From contig SZZY01000006.1 of the NCBI GenBank assembly GCA_009830035.1, forward strand, positions 62,001 to 126,000: a stretch of DNA of 64,000 nucleotides, given 5' to 3'. This document shows positions 52,195-61,345 of this stretch, piece by piece. This DNA comes from Pantoea sp. Eser (GTDB taxonomy: Bacteria > Pseudomonadota > Gammaproteobacteria > Enterobacterales > Enterobacteriaceae). The notes beneath the pieces were generated by a model. The model did not search any database. It had not been told where the DNA came from and saw only the letters and a list, made by a program, of their open reading frames with translations. Every line of letters begins with the position of its first letter. The first letter of the stretch is position 1. A program made the position numbers and the translations under genes.

Positions 52195-53607
52195 CGCTTC
52201 CTCTTGTTATTTCGGCTCATCATCAAGCCACAGGGTAAATTGCTGACTGCGCGTAGCGCCCGGAACCAGTGGGCGGATTTCTTCATGCGGCGCTGACGCT
52301 GGTTATCTAGGTCGATTTCGATCAGGCCATAGCGATTTTTGAAGGCGTTCATCGGCGATGACATTATCGGTGAAGGCCCACAGCATATAGCCCTGACAGT
52401 TGATGCCCGCCTGTTGCGCTCGGATCGCCTGATGCAGGTGTTCGCTGATAAAGTGAATGCGGTAGTCGTCCTGAATTTCCCCCTCAGCGTTTTTGAATTG
52501 CGCTTCGTTTTCGACGCCCATTCCGCTCTCAGCGACAAACCACGGGATGTTGCGGTACTCATCGCGCATCCGCTGCGCCATATCCCAGATGATTTCCGGC
52601 TGAATTTCCCAGCCGCGCGAACGATTCATCCGCCGGCCCGGCAGCTCAAAGTGCTCGTAATACCAGGCAGGATGGGACGGCGCCTTCACGCGGTGCGGAT
52701 AGTAAAGGTTTATCCCGACCTCATCGACAGTATTGGCGGCGATGATCGCCAGCTCCTCCGGCGTGGCCTGCCACTCAATCTGATGTTTATCCAGCAGCGC
52801 CAGCAGCTCCGCCGGGTACCCGCCTTTAATGGCGGGATCGAGAAACACCCGGTTATAGAACAGGTCATAGATGTGCGCCGCCTGCTGGTCATGCGCGGCC
52901 GACGAGCGTGGATAGGTTACTTCCGGATTAAGGATGGTCCTGATGCGACCGGCATAGCCCTGCTGGCGGAACAGCTGCACCACCCGGGCGGTGGCGAGAT
53001 TTTTATGGTGGTTCCACTGCATCCATTTATGAGTGTTCTGCTCGTACTGCCAGCGCAGCGCGTCGAGATAGACCCGGGTCTGCACCACAATCGGCTCATT
53101 AAACACAAACCAACGCGTTACCCGACCGGCATAGCGTTAAAATATCTGTTCAACGTAACGGATAAACAGGTCAACCACATGCTTTGACTGCCAGCCGCCG
53201 TACTGCTCCAGCAGCGTGGCGGGCAGCTCGTAATGCTCCAGACAGAGCATCAGTTCAATGCCCTGGCGCTGCATTTCGTCAGTCAGCCGGTCATAGTAAG
53301 CCGCGTACTCCTCATCCACCGTGGCGCTTTCACAATCGGTGAGAAAGCGCGACCAGTTGATCGAGGTGCGATAGTGGGTCAGCCCGCTGGCCTTCATCAG
53401 CGCCACATCTTCAGCAAAGCGGTTAATGAAGTCGGTCGCAACGGCCGGGCCATAGCCCTGATGCCAGACGTGCCGATCCTGTTGATACCAGGCATCCGGC
53501 CAGGAATCCTGCCCGGCTTTTTTCCAGCTCCAGCCCTCGGTTTGCCAGGCTGACGCAGCGGCGCCTAGGATAAAATTCTGCGGGATCTGAATAAGCTGGC
53601 GACTCAT
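52191..53607 (-). pseudogene. 6-phospho-beta-glucosidase (GH1), interrupted
   Basis: A glycoside hydrolase family 1 enzyme that would hydrolyse phosphorylated beta-glucosides. The N-terminus reads IPQNFILGAAASAWQTEG. An in-frame TAA at 53137-53139 follows VEQIF, where the next sense codons are RYAGRVTRWFVFNEP with the acid/base Glu of NEP, so this is a nonsense mutation. The nucleophile motif is FVAESGMGVE. A frameshift near 52340 separates MLWAFTDNV from KNRYGLIEIDL. The last codons are uncertain: the frame used ends at 52191, overlapping the EIIB start. About 470 codons in all, so no large deletion. Confidence 0.9.
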
Positions 53608-54721
53608 AACACCTCCGATTGGTTTCGGGCCAGTTCAGGTTGCTGATTCTTCGCTTCGGCGGCATAGGCGCGCCGGGCCGCCACTTTGACAAACGGCAGG
53701 TGGATCAGCACCGACACCATAATGCAGATAATCTGGGTCACCACCGCGCCCATCGATCCGGCGGTCGACAGCCAGGCGTTAATGATCGGCGGCGTGGTCC
53801 ACGGCACCATCACCACCGCTTTGCCAGCAAACCCCATCACCGTGGCGAAGTAGCCGATTGTGCCGGTTACCAGCGGCGTGATGATGAACGGGATCGCCAG
53901 GATCGGATTGAGCATAATCCCCCCAGCAGCAGCGGTTCACGAATCGGTTTCACCATCTGATTGCCGTGAATGCCGATCACCCAAAATAGCTGGGCGACGA
54001 ACATCAGAATCCCCCACAGGCTCTGCACCACCGACTCCAGCGGTTGCTGCACCACCTGATAGACCGCGTCATACAGATATATGCAGGTAATGCGATGGAA
54101 AATAAAGCCAAAGGAGGCGACCAGCGTCACGGTGATAATCGACGGGATCAGTGCGGAAAAAGAGGCGGCAACGTTGGGCGGCACGGTGTCAGGCATCTTA
54201 ATTTTCAGCCGCTCAACCTGCTCGAGGCGGCAATAGATCCCCACCGACAGAATGGCAATAAACATGCCGAGAAACAGGCTTTTGGTATCAGAGAATTGTT
54301 TGGCCAGTACGTCAGTGACCAGATGCATCTGACCGTCGACCATCATCTGTAAAGTGGTCGGCGTCACGGACACAAAGCAGATGATCGCCAGCAGGCCAGG
54401 GAACAAGGTTTTGATGCCGTTGATGCGGCCAAGCTCAATGCCGATCAGGAACACCGCGCCAATGTTGAGGAAACTGAGCGTGGCATAGTTAATGCTGCTG
54501 GTGATCGGTTTCAGGTCGGCTAAAAACCCCAGCGCAGCGAAGCTGGCGAGGCCATTTTTGCTGTCCAGCACCATGTTAGAGATCAGCACCGAGAAAGCGC
54601 CAACGATGATCACCGGCATCAGTGTGATGAACGAGGCTTTGATCGCCATGATGTAGCGATAGCTATTGAAGCGGGTGGCAAAGCTGCCCAGGGAATCGAT
54701 AAGGCGGTCCTGTAGAGACAT
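53604..54721 (-). pseudogene. PTS EIIC, lactose/cellobiose family, internal deletion
   Basis: The membrane transport subunit. The N-terminal 270 codons are open (MSLQDRLIDSLGSFATRFNSY, several hydrophobic segments, HGNQMVKPIREPLLL). Then, near 53915-53930, the frame jumps to MLNPILAIPFIITPLVTG, which in ChbC-like proteins comes about 85 residues later. The conserved GIFNINEPVIFG region that precedes it is missing. MVPWTTPPIINAWL near the C-terminus is intact. Length here is 372 codons against about 450. The deletion is out of frame. Confidence 0.9.
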
Positions 54722-54852
54722 GGGTCAACCCTCAGAGACGTAAGATCGGCATTCCAGTAAGATAAAAAAGCCAATTTGGCATACCAAAATGCGGGTGAAG
54801 CACGATCGTCAACGATGATGGCGATCCAGTGTGCGCGCCAGCGTGACTGGCC

Positions 54853-55062
54853 GCCTCCGATGCCGCAGCAAAACAGGCGCACAAGATTCAGACGCAGCTA
54901 ATTGGCGCAGATGAAGGCAGCGGCAAGCTGCCGGTGACGCTGATCCTAGTGCATGCCCAGGATCACTTAATGAATGCGATGCTGTGTCGCGATCTGGCGG
55001 AGGAGATGGTGATGCTGCGTAAAGAGCTGTTTAACGCACAGGCGGCAGCGGATAACGCCTGA
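54853..55062 (+). pseudogene. PTS EIIA remnant, lactose/cellobiose family
   Basis: A 69-codon open stretch (no start; TGA at 55060-55062) reads AAKQAHKIQTQLIGADEG and LPVTLILVHAQDHLMNAM, matching the C-terminal two thirds of LacF/ChbA-type EIIA, including the helix with the phosphorylated His. The first third is missing, with a stop in frame at 54844. It stands on the strand opposite to the EIIB, glucosidase and EIIC genes, so it was either a divergent gene or was inverted. It ends nine bases before the lysA stop. Confidence 0.85.
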
Positions 55063-55070
55063 GTGGGCGG

Positions 55071-56327
55071 TTAGCCGCCTTCCAGCGCCAGTAATTCCTG
55101 GATAGTCTGCGCGCGACGGATCTCGCGCGGCTGCCCCTGTTCGAACAGCACTTCCGGGATCAGTGGACGGCTGTTGTAGTTCGATGACATAGACGCGCCA
55201 TAGGCGCCGGTGTCATGAAATACAAGATAATCGCCGACCTGCGCAGTCGGAATCGCGCGGGTATCGACTTTGCCGCCTTCCAGCTGGGTAAAGACGTCGC
55301 CTGATTCGCACAATGGCCCCGCCACCACGCTGTCGAGGGTCTGCTGCTCATCAATCTGCCGCCCATCGCCCGCCATCAGCGAGATATGGTGATAGCTGCC
55401 ATACATTGACGGCCGCATTAAATCGTTGAAACCGGCATCGACCAGCACAAAGTGGCGGCTGCCCATCGCTTTGACCGCCCGCACCTGCGACACCAGCACG
55501 CCCGACTCGGCCACCAGAAAACGGCCCGGCTCAATCTCCAGTTTGACGGCGTGGCCCAGATGCTGAGCAATGCGCTGACGCGCAGCATCCCACAAACCAA
55601 AATAGTGCTCGGTATCGATCGCCTCTTCACCGTAGCGGTAAGGAATCGACAAGCCGCCGCCCGCTGAGATCGCCGTCAGATCCTGACCAAACTCCACCAC
55701 CAGGCTGACCATCGCATTACACACCTGTTGTAGATGCGCGTAATCGACACCGGAACCAATGTGCATATGAATGCCCACCAGCCGCAGACCGTACTGCTGG
55801 ATTGCCGCCAGCGCTAAAGCCAGATCGCCATGCCAGATTCCGTGCTTGCTGTTTTCGCCGCCGGTATTGGTTTTCTGACTGTGGCCGTGCCCGAAACCGG
55901 GATTCACCCGTAGCCATACCGCATGGCCCGCAGAAACAGCGCCCAGCTGATGCAGCATATCGACCGAACCGGCATTAACCGGCACCTGCAGCGCCGCAAC
56001 CCGCTCCAGCGTCGGCTGATCAAACAGATCAGCGGTAAAGACAATCTCATCCCCGCCCGGCTGATACCCCGCCACCAGTGCGCGTTCAATCTCACCCAGC
56101 GATACCGAATCAACCTTTACCCCGGCTGCCCGCATCAGGCGCAGGATGTGAATATTCGAACAGGATTTCTGGGCGAAACGCACCACATCAAACGCCTGCA
56201 ACTGGGCGATGCGTGCCTGAATGATTTGCACATCGTAGGCCCAGAAAGGCCCGGCATAGCGACGTGCCAGCGGCAGCAGATTAGTGACGTTGAGCGCAGT
56301 TTCGGTAGTCTGTAAGGAACGGGGCAT
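55071..56327 (-). CDS. lysA: Diaminopimelate decarboxylase
   Basis: LysA decarboxylates meso-diaminopimelate to L-lysine, the last lysine step. 418 aa (420 in E. coli). A PLP barrel with the cofactor Lys in VVRFAQKSCSNIH near residue 53, HIGSGVDY, GGGLSIPY, and the C-terminal CESGDVF and GAYGASMSSNYN. Divergent from its activator lysR. No lesions: lysine synthesis is kept. Confidence 0.97.
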   Translation of the reverse strand: MPRSLQTTETALNVTNLLPLARRYAGPFWAYDVQIIQARIAQLQAFDVVRFAQKSCSNIHILRLMRAAGVKVDSVSLGEIERALVAGYQPGGDEIVFTADLFDQPTLERVAALQVPVNAGSVDMLHQLGAVSAGHAVWLRVNPGFGHGHSQKTNTGGENSKHGIWHGDLALALAAIQQYGLRLVGIHMHIGSGVDYAHLQQVCNAMVSLVVEFGQDLTAISAGGGLSIPYRYGEEAIDTEHYFGLWDAARQRIAQHLGHAVKLEIEPGRFLVAESGVLVSQVRAVKAMGSRHFVLVDAGFNDLMRPSMYGSYHHISLMAGDGRQIDEQQTLDSVVAGPLCESGDVFTQLEGGKVDTRAIPTAQVGDYLVFHDTGAYGASMSSNYNSRPLIPEVLFEQGQPREIRRAQTIQELLALEGG

Positions 56328-56429
56328 AAGGGTTCTCCTGTGGCGATAAGCGCATTAAGCCAGAATCGTGCCATAGCGAAAAATATCTGTTTTAATAGCA
56401 TCTATGCAAAATTGATATGGTATGACCCG

Positions 56430-57350
56430 ATGGCGAACATTAACTGGCGACACATCGAAATTTTTCACGCGGTGATGACCAGCGGCAACCTGACGCAGGC
56501 CGCGACCCTGCTGCACACCTCTCAGCCTACGGTCAGTCGGGAACTGGCGCGGCTGGAGCAGCAGCTGGGGCTGCAGCTGTTTGGCCGGGTACGCGGACGT
56601 CTGCAGCCTACGGTGCAGGGGCTGCGCTTGTTTGAAGAGGTTCAGCGTTCGTGGTACGGACTGGATCGCATCATGGAGGCGGCTGACAACCTGCGTCAGT
56701 TTCGTCAGGGTGAGCTTTCTGTCGCCTGTCTGCCGGTGTTTTCGCAGTCGCTGCTGCCACCGCTATGTCAGCCTTTTTTGCAGCGCTACCCGGATGTCAG
56801 CCTGAATGTGATTCCGCAGGAGTCGCCGCTGCTGGAGGAGTGGCTGTCAGCGCAGCGCTATGACCTCGGCTTAACCGAAACCCAGCATGCGCCGGCCGGC
56901 ACTGACCGCCATGCGCTTTTAACCTGCGATGAAGTCTGCGTGTTGCCGCCGCAGCATCCGCTGAGCCAGCGGGCCGTGCTGACGCCGCAGGATTTTGCCG
57001 GTGAGAATTGTGTCAGCCTGTCGCGCGCCGACAGCTACCGACAGCTGCTTGATGCGTTGTTTCATGAGCAGGGGGTTGAACGTCGTCTGGTGCTGGAGAC
57101 CCACAGCGCCGCATCGGTGTGCGCCATGGTCAGGGCGGGCATCGGGGTATCGATCGTCAATCCGCTGACGGCGCTCGATTACGCCGACAGCGGTGTGGTG
57201 ATGCGACGGTTCAGCGTTTCGGTACCCTTTACCGTCAGCCTGGTCAGACCGCATCACCGCCCCGCTTCGGCGCTGGTCGATGCGTTTGTCAGCCATCTGC
57301 AGCAGCAGGTGGCTGACTTTCCGGCACGTATCGCCGCCCGCTTAGCTTAA
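56430..57350 (+). CDS. lysR: LysR, activator of lysA
   Basis: The founder of the LysR regulator family; it activates lysA when diaminopimelate is present and lysine is low. 306 aa from the ATG at 56430 (311 in E. coli). The longer frame from 56340 lacks similarity. Helix-turn-helix near residues 18-37 (NLTQAATLLHTSQPTVSREL), then the effector domain (VFSQSLLP, LGLTETQHAPAGT, ETHSAASVCAMVRAG). The 102-bp gap to lysA should hold the shared operator. No lesions. Confidence 0.96.
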   Translation: MANINWRHIEIFHAVMTSGNLTQAATLLHTSQPTVSRELARLEQQLGLQLFGRVRGRLQPTVQGLRLFEEVQRSWYGLDRIMEAADNLRQFRQGELSVACLPVFSQSLLPPLCQPFLQRYPDVSLNVIPQESPLLEEWLSAQRYDLGLTETQHAPAGTDRHALLTCDEVCVLPPQHPLSQRAVLTPQDFAGENCVSLSRADSYRQLLDALFHEQGVERRLVLETHSAASVCAMVRAGIGVSIVNPLTALDYADSGVVMRRFSVSVPFTVSLVRPHHRPASALVDAFVSHLQQQVADFPARIAARLA

Positions 57351-58077
57351 GCGCGCACCGCAGACCTCGCGCCACCCGATTTGCGGAAGGTGATCAGGCA
57401 GATCAGCAGACCGATCAGTGTCAGTGCGGCGGCGGCGACCGGCACCGTCGTCATGCCGTAACCTCGACCAATCACCGCCCCACCGACCCAGGCTCCCAGT
57501 GCATTACCGACGTTGAACGCGGAAATGTTCAGGGTCGATACCAGGTTGGGTGGTTCTTTACCGTGGCGCACCACGTTAATTTGCAGGCCCGGCACAGTGG
57601 CAAAGGTGGCCATCGCCCACAGGAACAGGGTAATCTCCGCCAGCCACAGCGCATGGATGGTCCAGCTAAACAGCAGAGAGAAGATCGCAATCAGCGAGAA
57701 GCTGAGGATCAGGCTGAAGGAGACTTTCCAGCCCGCCATTTTGCCGCCCAGAATATTGCCGACCGTCAGGCCTGCGCCAATCAGAAACAGCGTCCAGCTG
57801 ACGCCACGGTCGCTGATGCCGGTCACCTGTAACAGCAGCGGCGCGATATAACTGAACAACGCAAACATCGCCGCGGCAAAAAACACCGTCATCAGCAGCG
57901 ACAACCACAGTTTGCCGTTGGCCAGCGCGCTCACTTCACTCGCCAGATCGACCGGTTTTTCCTGTTTGTTATTCGGCAGGCTGACAATCAGGGCGATGAA
58001 GGCCAGCACCCCGATGATCGCCACGCCCCAGAAGGTGGCCCGCCAGCCAAACAGCGAAGCAAGCCTGCCGCCCAGCT
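57347..58077 (-). pseudogene. MFS transporter (AraJ/YdhP-like), N-terminally truncated
   Basis: About 240 C-terminal residues of a 12-TM sugar-efflux-type permease: GGRLASLFGWRATFWGVAIIG (start of the sixth segment) to the end, with GNILGGKMAGWKV (the inter-domain repeat) and FNVGNALGAWVGGAVIG. The first five to six membrane segments are missing. The frame breaks into unrelated DNA at about 58077, where a serine-protease fragment begins on the other strand. In E. coli ygeA and araE lie next to lysR; neither is seen. Confidence 0.85.
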
Positions 58078-58417
58078 TTCGCAACAGCCATATCGGCGAC
58101 CAGGTCAATCTCTATGGTTACAGCTTTATTTCGGCGATGCCGGTCAGTTCCAGTGGCCAGAACCTGATCAATACCAGGCTGGCAAATAGCTGGAACAAAG
58201 CGGATTGTGTGGTGGTGGCGGCCAATGCCGGAGTGGTAAAAGGGATGTCGGGCGGCGCGGTCTATAACGCCTCTGACGATACGCTGGCGGGGTGATTATC
58301 GGTTACAGCGACCGTATTAATGACAATACCAGCGGCAAAACGCTGTATAAGAACGTGGCGCTGTATATGCCCTATGCACGGTTTCAGCAGTGGCTGGATG
58401 GTGTAGTGAAGTCGTGA
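58077..58417 (+). pseudogene. Trypsin-like serine protease, C-terminal remnant
   Basis: About 113 codons without a start: NSHIGDQVNLYGYSFISAMP, then the S1 catalytic-Ser motif in KGMSGGAVYNASDD. One G is missing near 58293 (GCGGGGTGA for the codons of AGVIIGY), after which the frame reads VIIGYSDRINDN to YMPYARFQQWLDGVVKS and a TGA at 58415-58417. The His and Asp of the triad lie in the lost part. A trypsin-like peptidase of an S1-type family is the best guess; no specific gene is recognised. Confidence 0.75.
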
Positions 58418-58445
58418 GCGTGGTTGTCTGAGCCGGACAGCGACG

Positions 58446-58470
58446 AAAAAAAGGCCGGAATTTCCGGCCT
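58446..58470 (-). terminator. lysS terminator
   Basis: AGGCCGGAA/TTCCGGCCT inverted repeat (58452-58470) with seven T on the minus strand, 29 bp beyond the lysS stop. Confidence 0.9.
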
Positions 58471-58498
58471 TTCTGCATGCTGCTTAACGCAAAGTGAC

Positions 58499-60019
58499 TT
58501 ACTTGCTGCCCGGACGCAGCGCCGGGAACAGGATCACGTCGCGGATGGTGTGGCTGTTGGTAAACAGCATCACCATACGGTCGATACCGATACCGAGACC
58601 CGCAGTAGGCGGCAGACCGTGTTCCAGCGCGTTGACGTAATCTTCGTCGTAGAACATCGCTTCGTCATCGCCGGCATCTTTAGCATTCACCTGCTGCAGG
58701 AAACGCTCAGCCTGATCTTCCGCATCGTTCAGCTCGGAGAAGCCGTTACCGATTTCACGGCCGCCGATGAAGAACTCAAAGCGATCGGTGATCTCCGGAT
58801 TCTGATCGTTACGACGCGCCAGCGGTGACACTTCAGCCGGATATTCGGTGATGAAGGTTGGCTGAATCAGATGCGCCTCTGCCGTCTCTTCGAAGATCTC
58901 GGTGACCACACGGCCCAGGCCCCAGCTCTTCTCGACTTTAATGTGCAGCGATTCAGCAATCGCTACCGCTTTATCAAAGTCTTCCAGATCGGCCAGGTCG
59001 GTTTCCGGACGGTATTTCTTGATCGCTTCGCGCATCGTCAGTTTTTCAAACGGCTTGCCGAAATCAAACTGATGCTCGCCATACGGCACCACGGTGGTGT
59101 CCAGCACATCCTGTGCCAGCGTACGGAACAGGCTTTCGGTCAGCTCGATCAGATCTTTGTAATCCGCATACGCCATATAGAGTTCCATCATGGTGAACTC
59201 AGGGTTATGACGTGGCGAGATGCCTTCGTTACGGAAGTTACGGTTGATCTCGAATACCCGATCAAAACCACCCACCACCAGACGCTTCAGATAGAGCTCT
59301 GGGGCAATACGCAGGTACATATCGATGTCCAGCGCATTGTGATGGGTGATGAACGGACGGGCAGACGCGCCGCCTGGGATCACCTGCATCATCGGGGTTT
59401 CCACTTCCATAAAGTCGCGGCTAACCATGAACTGGCGGATACCGGCCATGATTTTCGAGCGAATTTTGAAAGTGTTACGTGATTCGTCGTTGGCGATCAG
59501 ATCGAGGTAACGCTGACGATAACGGGTTTCCTGGTCAGCCAGACCGTGGAACTTATCCGGTAACGGACGCAGGGCTTTAGTCAGCAGACGCAGCCCAGAA
59601 CAGTGAATCGACAGTTCGCCGGTTTTGGTTTTGAACAGCTTGCCGCGCGCGCCGAGGATATCGCCGAGGTCCCACTTTTTGAATTGCTCGTTGTAGATCC
59701 CTTCGGCCAGATCGTCACGCGAAACATAAAGCTGAATGCGTCCGCCGACGTCCTGCAGGGTAACGAATGATGCTTTACCCATAATACGACGGGTCATCAT
59801 GCGTCCGGCAACGCTTACTTCGATGCCGAGATCTTCCAGTTCTTCGTTGCTCTTCTCGTCATAGCGTTCATGCAGCTGGTTCGAGAGGGTGTCACGACGG
59901 AAATCGTTAGGAAACGCCACGCCATTTGCACGCAGCGCGCTCAGCTTTTCGCGACGCGTTTTCAGTTCGTTGTTTAACTCAAGTGCGGCGTCAGCGCTCT
60001 GCGGTTGTTGTTCAGACAT
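58499..60019 (-). CDS. lysS: Lysyl-tRNA synthetase (class II)
   Basis: Charges tRNA-Lys in the cytoplasm. 506 aa (505 in E. coli). N-terminal OB-fold anticodon domain ([16 protein letters not shown]), then class II motifs: motif 2 [20 protein letters not shown] and motif 3 [13 protein letters not shown]. Ten bases after the prfB stop, on one transcript with it. No lesions. Confidence 0.97.
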   Translation of the reverse strand: MSEQQPQSADAALELNNELKTRREKLSALRANGVAFPNDFRRDTLSNQLHERYDEKSNEELEDLGIEVSVAGRMMTRRIMGKASFVTLQDVGGRIQLYVSRDDLAEGIYNEQFKKWDLGDILGARGKLFKTKTGELSIHCSGLRLLTKALRPLPDKFHGLADQETRYRQRYLDLIANDESRNTFKIRSKIMAGIRQFMVSRDFMEVETPMMQVIPGGASARPFITHHNALDIDMYLRIAPELYLKRLVVGGFDRVFEINRNFRNEGISPRHNPEFTMMELYMAYADYKDLIELTESLFRTLAQDVLDTTVVPYGEHQFDFGKPFEKLTMREAIKKYRPETDLADLEDFDKAVAIAESLHIKVEKSWGLGRVVTEIFEETAEAHLIQPTFITEYPAEVSPLARRNDQNPEITDRFEFFIGGREIGNGFSELNDAEDQAERFLQQVNAKDAGDDEAMFYDEDYVNALEHGLPPTAGLGIGIDRMVMLFTNSHTIRDVILFPALRPGSK

Positions 60020-60028
60020 ATCGGTTCC

Positions 60029-61127
60029 TTATAACCCTGCTTTTAAACTAGCTTCAATGAATCGATCTAGATCGCCGTCCAGCACCGCCTGGGTGTTGCG
60101 CGTTTCCACACCGGTACGCAGATCTTTAATGCGCGAATCGTCGAGCACGTAAGAACGGATCTGGCTGCCCCAGCCGATGTCGGACTTGTTGTCCTCCAGC
60201 GCCTGTTTATCAGCGTTTTTCTTTTGCATCTCAAGCTCGTACAGCTTCGCCTTCATCTGCCTCATAGCTTGATCTTTGTTCTTGTGCTGAGAACGGTCGT
60301 TCTGACACTGGGTCACGGTACCGGTCGGAATATGGGTAATACGTACCGCGGATTCCGTCCGGTTAACGTGCTGGCCGCCGGCACCGGAGGCGCGATAGAC
60401 GTCAATGCGCAGATCGGCCGGGTTGATGTCGATATCAATATCGTCATCCACTTCCGGATAGATAAAGGCTGAACTGAAGGAGGTGTGACGACGACCGCCG
60501 GAGTCGAACGGGCTCTTACGCACCAAGCGATGCACGCCGGTTTCGGTACGCAACCAGCCAAAGGCGTAGTCGCCTGACACGCGAATGGTCACGGATTTAA
60601 TGCCCGCCACTTCGCCTTCAGACTCTTCAATAATTTCAGTTTTGAAGCCGCGGGCTTCAGCCCAACGCAGATACATACGCATCAGCATGCTGGCCCAGTC
60701 CTGTGCTTCGGTACCACCGGAGCCCGCCTGCAGATCGATATAGCAGTCGGCACTGTCGTACTCACCGGAGAACATGCGGCGGAATTCGAGCTCGCCCAGT
60801 TTGCTTTCGAGGCCATCCAGCTCGTCCACCGCTTCGTTGAACGTTTCTTCGTCGTCCGCTTCGACTGCCAGCTCCAGCAGACCCTGGACATCTTCCAGGC
60901 CTTGCGTCATCTGATCGAGAGTGTCAACAATCGCTTCAAGCGAGGAACGCTCTTTGCCCAGTGCCTGGGCGCGTTCCGGTTCGTTCCACACGTCTGGCTG
61001 TTCCAGCTCGGCGTTTACTTCTTCGAGGCGTTCTTTCTTGGCATCGTAGTCAAAGATACCCCCGAAGAACGTCGCTGCGCTCACTGAGGTCCTGAATACG
61101 GTTTTTGACCGGGTTGATTTCAAACAT
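60029..61127 (-). CDS. prfB: Peptide chain release factor 2, programmed +1 frameshift
   Basis: RF2 terminates translation at UGA and UAA. The ATG is at 61125-61127 ([25 protein letters not shown]) and codon 26 is an in-frame TGA (plus 61050-61052) in the slippery CTT-TGA-C, preceded by CGGGGG acting as internal Shine-Dalgarno. A +1 shift (skipping the T at 61052) leads to [12 protein letters not shown] and about 340 further codons with the peptide anticodon SPF ([10 protein letters not shown]) and GGQ ([12 protein letters not shown]). Total 365 aa as in E. coli. This is the one frameshift in the window that is functional: low RF2 favours the shift. Confidence 0.97.
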
Positions 61128-61345
61128 GGCTTTAGCGTCTTTTTAGCGTTCGATAGGACAGGAAAATTAACGCATAAGTTTACCCGAAACTGACGACAGT
61201 TTGTAGCGCTGATGCGGTGGCGGCGCGTTGATCGATTAACCGCGTGCAGAGTGGTGTTTCGCGCGGAGATTCGACCGGAGAAAAGAAGGCGGCCCTGAGC
61301 CCGGCGGGCGGCCGCGCACAGCTGATGTGCGACCGCCGCCAGAGG

